A stretch of DNA of 40,699 nucleotides, from positions 1 to 40,699 of the forward strand of contig CAWUIO010000061.1 in NCBI GenBank assembly GCA_963922455.1. Direction: 5' to 3'. Origin of the DNA: CAWUIO01 sp963922455. Its GTDB lineage: Bacteria > Bacteroidota > Bacteroidia > Cytophagales > Microscillaceae. The notes under the pieces are model-generated. The model saw only the letters and a program-made list of their open reading frames with translations. It ran no database searches and was not told where the DNA came from. The translations under genes were made by a program, and so were the position numbers. Shown piece by piece: positions 8,102 through 16,974 of the stretch. The stretch's first letter is position 1. Each line of letters begins with the position of its first letter.

Positions 8102-10384
8102 ATGAAACGTATCGCTACTCTTTTTACGCTAATATTACTGTCCGCCTACTTTGTGCATTGTTTGGGACAGTCTATTAGCAAGCCTGGTATGGAGGCAAGG
8201 ATTGATTCTGTATTATCCTTGATGACGCTTAAAGAAAAAATTGGCCAGTTAAATCTCTATTCAGCTGGCACCGAATTTACGGGTCCGGGAGAGAAGACAG
8301 GCCGTACCAAAGAGCGGTATGAACGGTTTGTGGGAGGCGAGGTTGGCTCTGTATTGAATATGTTGGGGGCCAAAAATACGTATGACTTACAAAAACTGGT
8401 AGTGGAAAAAAGTAGGTTAGGGATTCCCTTACTATTTGCCTACGATGTGATCCATGGCTACAAGACGATGTTTCCTATTCCCTTGGCCGAATCGGCCAGT
8501 TGGGACCTCGATCTGATGCAACGTACGGCAGCGGCGGCGGCCCGGGAATCGGCGGCCTCAGGACTAACGTGGACCTTTGCCCCTATGATTGATGTTTCGC
8601 GAGATGCCCGTTGGGGTAGAGTAATGGAAGGGGGAGGAGAGGATACCTATTTAGGTTCGCTCATTGCCAAGGCCCGGGTAAAAGGCTTTCAGGGACAATC
8701 CCTGGATGATGTGTACACGATTGCGGCTTGTGCCAAGCATTTTGCCGGCTACGGATTTGTAGAGAGTGGTATGGATTACAATACCGTAGATATTACCCAT
8801 CACACTTTATATAACTACGTATTGCCTCCCTTCCAAGCCGCCGTGGAAGAAGCCGGGGTTGCCACGGTTATGAATGCTTTTAATGAAATAGGCGGGATCC
8901 CTTCTACAGCCAACGAGCATCTTCAAAGAGATTTATTAAAAGGAGCCTGGGATTTTGATGGCATGGTCGTTTCTGATTGGAACTCCTTGGGCGAATTACT
9001 AGTCCACGGAGTTGCCGCCGATACCGCCGATGCGGCCAAACTAGCTATGACCGCCGGAAGTGATATGGATATGGAAGGCGAAGTTTACATCCGCGGCCTG
9101 GCCGACGCTATCGAGCAAGGTCATGTAAAAATGAAGCACCTAGACGATGCGGTAAAAAGAATCCTCCGGGTAAAATTTGCCCTGGGTTTATTTGATGACC
9201 CCTATCGTTATTCCGACGAGGAGCGAGAAAAAAATAATGTCAATACCCAAGCCCATCGCGACTTGGCCCGGGAGGCTGGGAGAAAATCGGTGGTTTTGCT
9301 AAAAAATGATAAGAATCTTCTTCCGCTGGCCAAATCTGGTAAAATTGCCCTCATCGGGCCCTTAGCGGCCGACAAAGATACCCCGCTGGCCAATTGGCGG
9401 GCCCAAGCCGAAGGGGGTTCGGCGGTATCTCTCCAAGAAGGCTTAGAAGCTGCCTTAAAAGGAAAAGCCGAAGTAGTGTATGCTGAAGGCTGTAAGCTAT
9501 CGGTGGGTTACAATGATTTTGGTAATAAGTTAACCATTGAGGAGGAAGATCGCTCAGGCTTTGCCGCCGCGATCAGTGCGGCCAAATCGGCCGATGTGGT
9601 GGTGATGGCCCTGGGGGAGTCGGCGTATATGTCGGGAGAAGCCCGTAGCCGGGCCTTTGTGGGTATGCCGGGTTTACAATTGGAGCTCTTGCAAAAAATT
9701 TACCAAGTGAATCAAAACATCGTTTTGGTTTTAATGAACGGAAGGCCCATGAGCATTCCTTGGGAAGCCGAAAATATCCCAGCGATCTTGGAAGCTTGGC
9801 ACTTGGGTACCGAAGCGGGACATGCCTTGGCCGATGTGCTCTTGGGCGATTACAACCCAGCCGGCAAACTCACGGTGAGTTTCCCTCGCATTTCCGGGCA
9901 GGTTCCGTATTATAACCAAAAAATGAGTGGTCGTCCCACTTCTACGCCGCCGCATATGGTCTTTTTTGTCCACCATATGGATGTAGACCGCAGCGCTTTA
10001 TTTCCTTTTGGCTATGGCCTAAGCTACACTACTTTTGAATACGGCACTATTCAATTGGATAAATCCTCCATGAAAGCTGGTGAAAAAATCCAAGTTTCCA
10101 TTGAGCTTAAAAATACCGGCAGCCGGGAGGGAGAAGAAGTTGTGCAATTGTATATTCGGGATAGGGTTGCCCAGGTTACCCGACCTATCAAAGAACTAAA
10201 AGGCTTCCAAAAAGTGAGTTTAAAAGCCGGGGAGTCTAATACTATCCGGTTTGAGCTAAGCGAAGAAGACCTCAAATATTACAATCATAAATTGGAGTAC
10301 AAGGCTGACCCAGGGCAGTTTGATGTAATGCTGGGAGGGAACTCCAGAGACTTGAAAACGGCTCAATTTGAGCTAGTAAAATAA
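8102..10384 (+). CDS. bglX: GH3 beta-glucosidase, BglX type, secreted
   Basis: The 760-residue glycoside hydrolase family 3 enzyme would remove glucose from the non-reducing ends of oligosaccharides in the periplasm, completing glucan breakdown begun by the adjacent GH16 enzyme. A signal peptide covers about residues 1-22. The GH3 N-terminal barrel (about 30-365) includes KHFAGYG, the RDARWGR substrate-binding segment and the nucleophile in VVSDWNS (D292). The GH3 C-terminal alpha/beta domain (about 395-620) and a fibronectin-III-like domain (about 665-755, RPIKELKGFQKV) follow. Length and order match BglX. An ATG at 8090 is followed at once by a stop, which fixes the start at 8102. No T9SS domain is present. 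Substrate preference is inferred from the neighbouring gene. Confidence 0.93.
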   Translation: MKRIATLFTLILLSAYFVHCLGQSISKPGMEARIDSVLSLMTLKEKIGQLNLYSAGTEFTGPGEKTGRTKERYERFVGGEVGSVLNMLGAKNTYDLQKLVVEKSRLGIPLLFAYDVIHGYKTMFPIPLAESASWDLDLMQRTAAAAARESAASGLTWTFAPMIDVSRDARWGRVMEGGGEDTYLGSLIAKARVKGFQGQSLDDVYTIAACAKHFAGYGFVESGMDYNTVDITHHTLYNYVLPPFQAAVEEAGVATVMNAFNEIGGIPSTANEHLQRDLLKGAWDFDGMVVSDWNSLGELLVHGVAADTADAAKLAMTAGSDMDMEGEVYIRGLADAIEQGHVKMKHLDDAVKRILRVKFALGLFDDPYRYSDEEREKNNVNTQAHRDLAREAGRKSVVLLKNDKNLLPLAKSGKIALIGPLAADKDTPLANWRAQAEGGSAVSLQEGLEAALKGKAEVVYAEGCKLSVGYNDFGNKLTIEEEDRSGFAAAISAAKSADVVVMALGESAYMSGEARSRAFVGMPGLQLELLQKIYQVNQNIVLVLMNGRPMSIPWEAENIPAILEAWHLGTEAGHALADVLLGDYNPAGKLTVSFPRISGQVPYYNQKMSGRPTSTPPHMVFFVHHMDVDRSALFPFGYGLSYTTFEYGTIQLDKSSMKAGEKIQVSIELKNTGSREGEEVVQLYIRDRVAQVTRPIKELKGFQKVSLKAGESNTIRFELSEEDLKYYNHKLEYKADPGQFDVMLGGNSRDLKTAQFELVK

Positions 10385-10482
10385 TATCCAAGGCAAACCC
10401 GGCCCGAAGGCTCAAGCATAAGGTTTGCTCGAGGTATTGGGCCAGGAGGCTTTTTTTACAGCAAGATTTGAAAGAGAATTCA

Positions 10483-10655
10483 GGGGCTTCCCCGCGCGGT
10501 TCCCAAAAGTTTTTCATAGGAAAAATCTGTTCGCGCGGGTCGGGCTGTCACTACTCGCTGCCTCTCCCCACAGGCCCATACGAGCTCAAACATGCCGTTC
10601 CATCCCTAAGCCTTTTGTTAGAACAGAGAAGAGAGAGTAGAGAACAGAGAGTAGA
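10483..10655 (-). repeat. structured intergenic repeat, copy b
   Basis: Reading the plus strand: GGGGCTT, then stem CCCGCGCG (10491-10498) with CGCGCGGG (10532-10539), then TCGGGCTGTCACTACTCGC, GAGCTCAAACATGCCGTTC, ATCCCTAAGCC and a long purine tract (about 10619-10655). It lies about 100 nt past the bglX stop codon. The central block is somewhat diverged from other copies. Confidence 0.8.
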
Positions 10656-10804
10656 GAAGAATAGTATACCGAGTTTGTTTACATGGATTTTTATTCCTAA
10701 GCGGGTAAATGGAAGAAGGGCCTTCCACTCAAAAAGTCTGGCCTTACAAGCTGGCTAGCCCGAGGGGAGCATACTCTTGCTTAAAAAAACACACCTTTTT
10801 GTTT

Positions 10805-10937
10805 GGCTGAGGGATAGAGCGGCCTGTTTGAGCCCGCCGCTGCTTTGCGGGAAGCCGGCGAGTAGCGAAAGCCCGACCCCGCGCCTTAGGGAACTTCGAT
10901 GAACTATGAAAAGCTAAACCAAGCGGGGGCAGCCCCA
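10805..10937 (+). repeat. structured intergenic repeat, copy c
   Basis: This is a well-conserved core: GGCTGAGGGATAGAGCGGCC, TGTTTGAGCCCG, GCGAGTAGCGAAAGCCCGAC. The closing stem CCCCGC (10877-10882) pairs with GCGGGG (10923-10928), followed by AGCCCC. The pyrimidine tract is absent and an A run lies upstream. An internal AGCGGC/GCCGCT hairpin is perfect. It points toward copy b and lies 90 nt upstream of hemN. Confidence 0.85.
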
Positions 10938-10963
10938 GAATTTTTTCTTGATTTGTTTCAAGG

Positions 10964-10977
10964 ATGACAATTGTCAT
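10964..10977. promoter_or_regulatory. perfect 14-bp palindrome upstream of hemN
   Basis: ATGACAATTGTCAT is a perfect palindrome about 50 nt before the hemN start. Its half-site spacing resembles operators of CRP/FNR-type regulators, which often control oxygen-independent heme synthesis. The assignment to that family is inference. Confidence 0.5.
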
Positions 10978-10995
10978 TTCAACAAAAGTGCGGGC

Positions 10996-11015
10996 TTTAT
11001 ACCTTCGGGTATAAA
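10996..11015 (+). promoter_or_regulatory. 5'-UTR hairpin before hemN
   Basis: TTTATACC-TTCG-GGTATAAA is a perfect 8-bp stem with a TTCG tetraloop that ends 11 nt before the hemN ATG. It could occlude or stabilise the message 5' end, or as DNA act as an operator. It is not followed by a T run, so it is not a terminator. Confidence 0.55.
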
Positions 11016-11026
11016 CAACTACGCAT

Positions 11027-12391
11027 ATGAAGGCAAAAAATTTAATACAAAAATACAATGTGCCAGGACCCCGCTATACGAGTTATCCTACGGTACCCTA
11101 TTGGGACAAAAGTACTCCCTCAGAAGTGCAATGGAAGCAAGAATTGAGAAGGGCCTTTCAAAATCCGGACCGGGGTGAAGGGATTAGTTTGTACATTCAC
11201 CTGCCTTTCTGCGAGAGCCTTTGCACGTATTGCGGCTGTAATACCCGCATCACCCTAAACCACGGGGTGGAATCGCCTTATATTGAAACTTTGTTGAAAG
11301 AATGGCAACTTTACCTCGACGTATTTCCCCAAAAACCCCTCATCCGGGAAATTCACCTGGGAGGAGGGACCCCAACCTTCTTTTCGGCCGCCAATCTAAA
11401 ACGATTACTAGAAGGGATCCTAGCCAAGGCAGAATTGAGCCAGGACGCTGAGTTGGGATTTGAAGCACACCCGGGTAATACCCGCCTAGAGCACTTAATC
11501 ACTTTGTATAAACTCGGTTTTAGAAGGTTAAGCTTGGGGATTCAAGACTTTGACCCAGAAGTCCAGAAGACAATCAACCGGATTCAAAGTGTCTACGAAG
11601 TGGCTTCCATCACCCAGGCCGCCCGGGATATTGGCTATACTTCTATCAATTACGACCTTATCTATGGCTTGCCTAAGCAAAGCCCCGAAAGTATTCAAAT
11701 GACTCTAGAATGGGTACGTATGCTCCGGCCCGATCGGATTGCTTTTTACAGTTATGCCCACGTGCCTTGGATTAAACCCAGCCAGCGGAGTTATACCGAA
11801 AAAGATCTACCCAGTGACGAAGCCAAACGGAAATTATATGAGCTGGGCAAGCTTCTCCTAGACGAATCGGGGTACAAGGAAATAGGCATGGACCACTTTG
11901 CTTTAGAGAGTGATGCCTTGTACCAGGCCTTTGATACGGGAACCTTGCACCGCAATTTTATGGGCTATACCCCCTTGGCTACCCGTTTGTTGGTAGGATT
12001 GGGAGCATCGGCCATCAGCGATTCTTGGACGATGTTTGTGCAAAACCTTAAAAAGGTAGAAGATTATCGCAATGCGGTAGAACATGGCCATTTTCCCTTT
12101 TTTAGAGGCCACCCACTCAATGAAGAAGATTTGCAATTACGGCAACACATTTTAGATTTAATGTGTCAGTTTCAAACTCAATGCAATCCGGAATTGTTTC
12201 CCGAAGAGATCCGCTCCCAAGGTATCCCCCAATGGCAGCAAATGGTAGATGACGGGATCTTGGAAAAGGAAGGAAATTGCCTACAAGTAACCCCAAAGGG
12301 AAGGCCTTTTGTGCGAAATATTTGTATGACCTTAGACGCCCGTTTGCTTCGGGCCAAACCCCAGACCCCGGTTTTTTCTAAGACCATTTAG
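11027..12391 (+). CDS. hemN: oxygen-independent coproporphyrinogen III oxidase
   Basis: This radical-SAM enzyme of 454 residues decarboxylates coproporphyrinogen III to protoporphyrinogen IX in the cytoplasm without oxygen, for heme synthesis. PGPRYTSYPTVPYW (13-26) is the N-terminal signature of true HemN rather than HemW. The 4Fe-4S motif is CESLCTYC (C62, C66, C69), with a fourth cysteine at 71. HLGGGTPTFF and the RLSLGIQDFD strand follow, and the length matches the family. It starts after a palindrome and hairpin and stands alone; its stop codon lies only 4 nt from the converging rodA stop. Expression at low oxygen is inferred from the function and the palindrome. Confidence 0.95.
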   Translation: MKAKNLIQKYNVPGPRYTSYPTVPYWDKSTPSEVQWKQELRRAFQNPDRGEGISLYIHLPFCESLCTYCGCNTRITLNHGVESPYIETLLKEWQLYLDVFPQKPLIREIHLGGGTPTFFSAANLKRLLEGILAKAELSQDAELGFEAHPGNTRLEHLITLYKLGFRRLSLGIQDFDPEVQKTINRIQSVYEVASITQAARDIGYTSINYDLIYGLPKQSPESIQMTLEWVRMLRPDRIAFYSYAHVPWIKPSQRSYTEKDLPSDEAKRKLYELGKLLLDESGYKEIGMDHFALESDALYQAFDTGTLHRNFMGYTPLATRLLVGLGASAISDSWTMFVQNLKKVEDYRNAVEHGHFPFFRGHPLNEEDLQLRQHILDLMCQFQTQCNPELFPEEIRSQGIPQWQQMVDDGILEKEGNCLQVTPKGRPFVRNICMTLDARLLRAKPQTPVFSKTI

Positions 12392-12395
12392 GGAC

Positions 12396-13691
12396 CTACT
12401 GTCGGATCATCTGCTGGTCTCGGTGGGAATCCAGTTTGATCAAGATAAAGAGCAAAATGGTAAAGCCCCAAAGGGAAGACCCGCCATAAGATAGAAAGGG
12501 GAGGGGGATCCCTACCACTGGGAAAAGCCCAATCGTCATGGCAATGTTGATGGCAAAGTGCAAAAAGATAATACCCGCCACTGAGTAAGCGTAAATGCGG
12601 ACAAACTTATCCCGTTGACGCTCGGCAATGAGCAAGAGGCGGTATAAGAGTAAGGTGAAGAGCCCGATGGTCAAGAAACTGCCCAAAAAGCCGTATTCTT
12701 CACCAATAGTACAGAAAATAAAGTCGGTGCTCTGTTCGGGCACATAGTTAAACTTGGTTTGGGTACCTTGCCGAAAGCCTTTTCCTAGGAGCCCCCCCGA
12801 GCCAATGGCAATTTGGGAATGGTGCAGATTATACCTTTCTTCCCTTCCCCGGGGGTCTATGTCTTCATCTAGCAGAACCATGATCCGGTTTTTTTGGTGA
12901 GGTTCTAGGTGCTCAAAGATGATACTTACAGCTCCTATGTATAAGATGAGCATTCCCGCCACAATACACGTACCCAAGATAAGCCAAACCGACCTTCGTT
13001 TTTGCAAAAGTATATACAAGAGCGCAATAGATATAATAGGTATGACCAAGTAATACCTTATCAGGTTGAAGGGGATAGCCAAGGTAATTATGAAAAGCGC
13101 GGCTAGTAAAAAGCCTAAAATCATCACCCAATTCGGAATGATGCGCTCCCGGTACAAGGCCAAGCCAAAGGCTGTAAAGATTAAGGCCGTGCCGGCATCT
13201 CCTTGCAAGACGATGAGGGCCATAGGAAAAGCCACTAGGGCTCCGGCAATGAGTTTTGTATTCCAATAATCGGCCCGGGCCCACGGACTGCTCAGGTACT
13301 TGGCCAGGGCCAGGGCGGTAGCACATTTGGCAAACTCGGCTGGTTGAAGGCCAAAGGGCCCCAGCTCAATCCATGACCGGGCCCCTTTAATTTCCCGCCC
13401 GGCAATCATCACATACAAAAGAAGTAAAATAATAAAGCCGTATATGATGTAGGCCAGGGTGTCTAAGGTTCGGTAATCAGAGGTGAGCACAAAGAAAATA
13501 ATTACTAAGGAGGTGGCTATCCACAGTATTTGCTTCGTATGTCGGTAGGATAGGTTAAAAAGGCCGGGGTCTAAATCAGGCTTGTAGACCACTGAGTAAA
13601 TATTCAACCAGCCGAATAAAACCAAGGCAAAGTATAAAAAGACGGTCAAACCATCTATGCCGGAGCCGATATTTAGGGTATTTCTTCTCAC
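12396..13691 (-). CDS. rodA: rod-shape SEDS peptidoglycan glycosyltransferase RodA
   Basis: The 431-residue polytopic membrane protein of the SEDS (RodA/FtsW) family polymerises glycan strands during lateral wall growth together with PBP2. About ten hydrophobic segments are visible. SEDS signatures include KGARSWIELGPFGLQPAEFAK, abridged as the GARSW...QPAEF segment, QSTDFIFCTIGEEYGF in the large extracytoplasmic region, and GIPLPFLSYGGSSL near the C-terminus. The start is GTG at 13691, directly abutting the TAA of mrdA, so translation is probably coupled. It is the last gene of the elongasome run and ends 4 nt from the convergent hemN stop, with no hairpin terminator between them. Confidence 0.95.
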   Translation of the reverse strand: MRRNTLNIGSGIDGLTVFLYFALVLFGWLNIYSVVYKPDLDPGLFNLSYRHTKQILWIATSLVIIFFVLTSDYRTLDTLAYIIYGFIILLLLYVMIAGREIKGARSWIELGPFGLQPAEFAKCATALALAKYLSSPWARADYWNTKLIAGALVAFPMALIVLQGDAGTALIFTAFGLALYRERIIPNWVMILGFLLAALFIITLAIPFNLIRYYLVIPIISIALLYILLQKRRSVWLILGTCIVAGMLILYIGAVSIIFEHLEPHQKNRIMVLLDEDIDPRGREERYNLHHSQIAIGSGGLLGKGFRQGTQTKFNYVPEQSTDFIFCTIGEEYGFLGSFLTIGLFTLLLYRLLLIAERQRDKFVRIYAYSVAGIIFLHFAINIAMTIGLFPVVGIPLPFLSYGGSSLWGFTILLFILIKLDSHRDQQMIRQ

Positions 13692-15560
13692 TTATGGGGT
13701 ATTTGAAGCTTGATTGAGGGTTATTACGGGATTGGGCTCTAATACAAAGCTTTTCTTTCGTACCATTTCGTCCAGGCTGGGCTTGCTAATCTCTCCATTT
13801 AGGTATTTATCAACCAGCAAAGCCGCAATGGGAGCGGCCCAAGAGCCACCAAAACCGGCATTTTCAACGGTTACGGCAATGGCAATTTTAGGGTTTTCTC
13901 GGGGAGCAAACGCAATAAATACAGAATGATCTTCTCCGTGAGGGTTTTGAGCGGTTCCGGTTTTGCCACAGAGATCCAGTCCGGGAATAATGGCATAATA
14001 AGCCACAGTGCCCATTTTATAGGCATCATACATGCCCTGGGTAATGAGATCAAAGTGTTTTTCATCTACGGGCACGGCGTGTTTGATTTTAAATTCGGGC
14101 CTTTTGTCTTGCTCTCCAATTTTCTTGATCAAGTGCGGGGTGTAATAATAGCCGCGATTGGCAATGATGGCTGCTAGGTTGGCCAATTGAAGGGGAAGCA
14201 CTCCTACTTCTCCTTGACCAATCCCCAGCGAATAAATATTAGAAAAATTCCAATTATCTTCTCCGTAGCGGTCGTTGTAAAGTTCAATTTCGGGAATATA
14301 GCCATCAATTTCATTGGCTAAATCAATCCCTGTTTTGCGCCCGAGATTGAAGGCGTCCATATAATCAAGCCAAGTTTGGTAACCTTGGTTCAAATCCCCA
14401 TCGGATGCCACTTGGGCGATGCTATCGTTCATCGTAATTTTGTTTTGGTGAACGATCCGGCGAAATACCCGATAATAATAAGGGTTGCACGAGTGTTGGA
14501 TGGAATGCTGTAAGTCACACGTAGGGTGAAAGTGGCACTTTACCAAAGCTTTGTTACAAGCAAATACCGTATGCCGGTTAATGACCCCTTCTTGCTGGGC
14601 AATGAGCGATTGTACCGTTTTAAAAGTAGATCCTGGCGGGTACTTGGCCCGTATAGCCCGGTTGAAAAGAGGCTTATTTTCATTCAGCAAAAGATTGCCA
14701 AAGTTTTGGGAAAAACTGCGCCCCGTTAAGAGGTTAGGGTTGTACGTTGGGGCCGAAACCATGGCCAGTACTTCTCCGGTAGCAGGCTCAATGGCGACGA
14801 TGGCTCCCTTCTTATGCTGCATCAACTCTTCGGCGTATTTTTGAATTTCTAGGTCGACGGTAGCAATTAGGTTAGTCCCGGCGATAGAGGCGGTATCATA
14901 GCGTCCCTCTTTAAATTTTCCTTTTTCTCGCCCCATATTATCGCGCCAAACGTAGCGTACCCCTTTTACGCCCCGAAGTTCACGCTCATAGGTAGCTTCA
15001 ATGCCACTGATACCGACATAATCGCCTAGGGCATAATATTTACTGGTATCTTGTTCCTTGGCCCCTTCGCTAATTTCCCCAATATAGCCGAGGGCGTGGG
15101 CCATCACATTTTCGGGATAATGCCGGATGGTACGAGAAGAAGGGTAAAAACCCGGATAATCTATGAGGCGGTCCTGAATCCGGTGAAATTCGGAGCGAGA
15201 GATTTGCTTTAATAAGGTAGAAGGTTTTTCCATGGAATACTTCATGGCCTTTCCCATTTCTTCTACAAATTCGGATTTTTCTAGGTTTAGGAGTTCACAA
15301 AGGGCCAGGGTATCCGGAATACGAACTTGGGCCGGAATAACGATCAAGTCAAACACGGGGATGTTTACCACCAATTCTTTGGAGTTACGATCTAAAATAA
15401 CCCCTCTATGGGGGTAGATAGGTATCGTTTTGATGGATACCCCATCAGCTTTACGTTTATATTCGTCATTGAGCACTTGAATGCTCAATAATTTGACAAG
15501 AAAAATCAGACTGGTAAGGCTTATTAATGCCAGTATGGCCCATTTTCTATTTTCGTGCAT
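13692..15560 (-). CDS. mrdA: penicillin-binding protein 2 (rod-shape transpeptidase)
   Basis: This class B PBP crosslinks peptidoglycan during elongation, in complex with RodA. I place the start at the ATG at 15560 (MHENRKWAILALIS), giving 622 residues with the transmembrane anchor at about 8-28. A longer frame to 15623 would add 21 residues deep inside mreD before that anchor. The dimerisation/pedestal domain spans about 45-230. The transpeptidase domain shows PPGSTFK (S311, K314), SCN (357-359) and CGKTGTAQ (about 532-539). The start overlaps the end of mreD by 14 nt, and rodA follows directly. Confidence 0.95.
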   Translation of the reverse strand: MHENRKWAILALISLTSLIFLVKLLSIQVLNDEYKRKADGVSIKTIPIYPHRGVILDRNSKELVVNIPVFDLIVIPAQVRIPDTLALCELLNLEKSEFVEEMGKAMKYSMEKPSTLLKQISRSEFHRIQDRLIDYPGFYPSSRTIRHYPENVMAHALGYIGEISEGAKEQDTSKYYALGDYVGISGIEATYERELRGVKGVRYVWRDNMGREKGKFKEGRYDTASIAGTNLIATVDLEIQKYAEELMQHKKGAIVAIEPATGEVLAMVSAPTYNPNLLTGRSFSQNFGNLLLNENKPLFNRAIRAKYPPGSTFKTVQSLIAQQEGVINRHTVFACNKALVKCHFHPTCDLQHSIQHSCNPYYYRVFRRIVHQNKITMNDSIAQVASDGDLNQGYQTWLDYMDAFNLGRKTGIDLANEIDGYIPEIELYNDRYGEDNWNFSNIYSLGIGQGEVGVLPLQLANLAAIIANRGYYYTPHLIKKIGEQDKRPEFKIKHAVPVDEKHFDLITQGMYDAYKMGTVAYYAIIPGLDLCGKTGTAQNPHGEDHSVFIAFAPRENPKIAIAVTVENAGFGGSWAAPIAALLVDKYLNGEISKPSLDEMVRKKSFVLEPNPVITLNQASNTP

Positions 15561-16068
15561 ACTCCTTCGCGAATGAGTAAGATAAATACTGGATAATGAT
15601 AATAATGGCCAAGGTATAGGCACTACTGGCCACTACTTTGAGCAGGGTACGTAACAGCATCGTAAAATTAAACTGCTGGAGCATAAATATGTACAGATGA
15701 TGTACGAAGATGAGACTTATGCTGTAGGTCAAAAACCAACGCAGCCCCAAATCCTGCATGGTCAAACCTTCTACTTCTTGACGGGTACTGATCAATTGAA
15801 TAATCCGGGGCCGCAGAAAAGCAATCAAGACCGTGGCTGCTGCGTGCATACCCAGTGTATCGTAAAACACATCAATGAGGATGCCCATCAGAAAGGCCAA
15901 CAACAACAAGAGTTGATTGGAAAGGCCTAAAGGGAAAAGCAGAATAAAGTTGACATAGATAAAACAAAAAGCAAGCCCAAAAAGCTCCAGGTTTTTGGCA
16001 AATAAGACCTGAACCAGCACGTAACTGATGAATATGATAAACTGATTGACAATGCGTAAATTATTCAT
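15547..16068 (-). CDS. mreD: rod-shape-determining protein MreD
   Basis: This small inner-membrane protein of 173 residues has five to six hydrophobic segments and links MreC and the cytoskeleton to the wall synthases. The sequence is weakly conserved, as is usual for MreD; identity rests on size, topology, the FLMGILIDVFYDTLGMHA segment typical of the family, and its place between mreC and mrdA. It overlaps mreC by 8 nt and mrdA by 14 nt, suggesting tight translational coupling. Confidence 0.9.
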   Translation of the reverse strand: MNNLRIVNQFIIFISYVLVQVLFAKNLELFGLAFCFIYVNFILLFPLGLSNQLLLLLAFLMGILIDVFYDTLGMHAAATVLIAFLRPRIIQLISTRQEVEGLTMQDLGLRWFLTYSISLIFVHHLYIFMLQQFNFTMLLRTLLKVVASSAYTLAIIIIIQYLSYSFAKEYARK

Positions 16069-16903
16069 CCAGATCTATGAAGGTTTCGGTTTCTAAGGAA
16101 TCTTGTTCTACTTTTAATAAGTTTTGTACCACATACACGTGGTCTAAGCGATTGAAGGAGGTACTCAAGCGTATATCTAAGTCATAGAATGTAAGTTCGG
16201 AGCGGGAAATCTTTTCAATACTCCCAATCATCAAACGAGGAGGAAAGGTAGCATTATAGCCCGAAGTAAGTATGGTGTCTCCCGCTTTGATCTCCAGATA
16301 ATTAGGGATTTCGTGGAGCTGGACTACTTCTGGCCGCACACCGTTCCAAAGGACCGTACCCAATTCATTATTCTTTTTGAGTTGGGCAGAGATGCGCATA
16401 TCGCTATGCAGTAAGGAGATTACGGTAGAAAAATGCTGGCTACAGTACTTTACTTTACCCACTATTCCTTGGGAAGAAATGACTCCCATCCCGGGCTCAA
16501 CCCCATCTTGTAATCCTTTATCTAGGGTAATGTAGTTTCGTTTCCGACGTGTAGAGTTATTAATTACTTGAGCCGAAATAAATTCATACCGGCTTACCAC
16601 GAGGGAGTCTAATTCCTCCGATTGACTAGCTATTCGTTTTAATTGCTCACCCTGCTGGATGAGCTGATCTCGTAGCACAGCGTTCTCTTGGGCCAGTGCC
16701 TGGTTTACTTGAAACAGCCCAAAGTAATCCGAGACGGATTTGGAAACATTCAGTAAATACCCAGAATAGGCATTGGCTGAATTTAATACGGTGGCGTTCT
16801 GGTAATGATTGTTACGAATCATCAAGACAATGCTCAAAGACTCAAGCAGCAAAAACAACAGGAAAAACTGAAAACGCCTGATTAAAATGAGTAAAGACTG
16901 CAT
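16061..16903 (-). CDS. mreC: rod-shape-determining protein MreC
   Basis: The 280-residue bitopic protein acts as an elongasome scaffold between MreB and PBP2. An N-terminal membrane anchor (about 8-28) is followed by a coiled coil (about 65-97, QVNQALAQENAVLRDQL) and the periplasmic beta-barrel domain (about 105-265), with ARVINN-like AQVINNSTRRKRNYITLDKG, GMGVISSQGIVGKV and GDTILTSGYN. The C-terminus is acidic. It begins 71 nt after the mreB stop and overlaps mreD. Confidence 0.93.
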   Translation of the reverse strand: MQSLLILIRRFQFFLLFLLLESLSIVLMIRNNHYQNATVLNSANAYSGYLLNVSKSVSDYFGLFQVNQALAQENAVLRDQLIQQGEQLKRIASQSEELDSLVVSRYEFISAQVINNSTRRKRNYITLDKGLQDGVEPGMGVISSQGIVGKVKYCSQHFSTVISLLHSDMRISAQLKKNNELGTVLWNGVRPEVVQLHEIPNYLEIKAGDTILTSGYNATFPPRLMIGSIEKISRSELTFYDLDIRLSTSFNRLDHVYVVQNLLKVEQDSLETETFIDLDE

Positions 16904-16974
16904 ATACTAGGAAGCTTGGGCCTCATGGAGCAAATTATTTGGATAGGTGTGTATCTTACCCAAAGAAAGCCAGT

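Larger units (their letters stand above)
10385..11026. other. 642-nt gap with two converging structured repeats
   Basis: No credible gene is seen; short frames here run through repeat DNA and lack protein-like composition. The gap holds repeat copy b (minus orientation), a purine-rich tract to about 10660, copy c (plus orientation), and then the hemN control region with a palindrome and a hairpin. Confidence 0.8.

Noticed and set aside
10744..11058. Minus-strand 104-codon frame across repeat copy c and the hemN leader
   Set aside because: It runs through the structured repeat and the palindrome, has low-complexity composition and overlaps the hemN start. It is non-coding repeat DNA.
15561..15623. 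Upstream extension of mrdA by 21 codons
   Set aside because: It lies deep in mreD, adds residues before the membrane anchor that PBP2 proteins do not have, and the ATG at 15560 gives the normal length and overlap.
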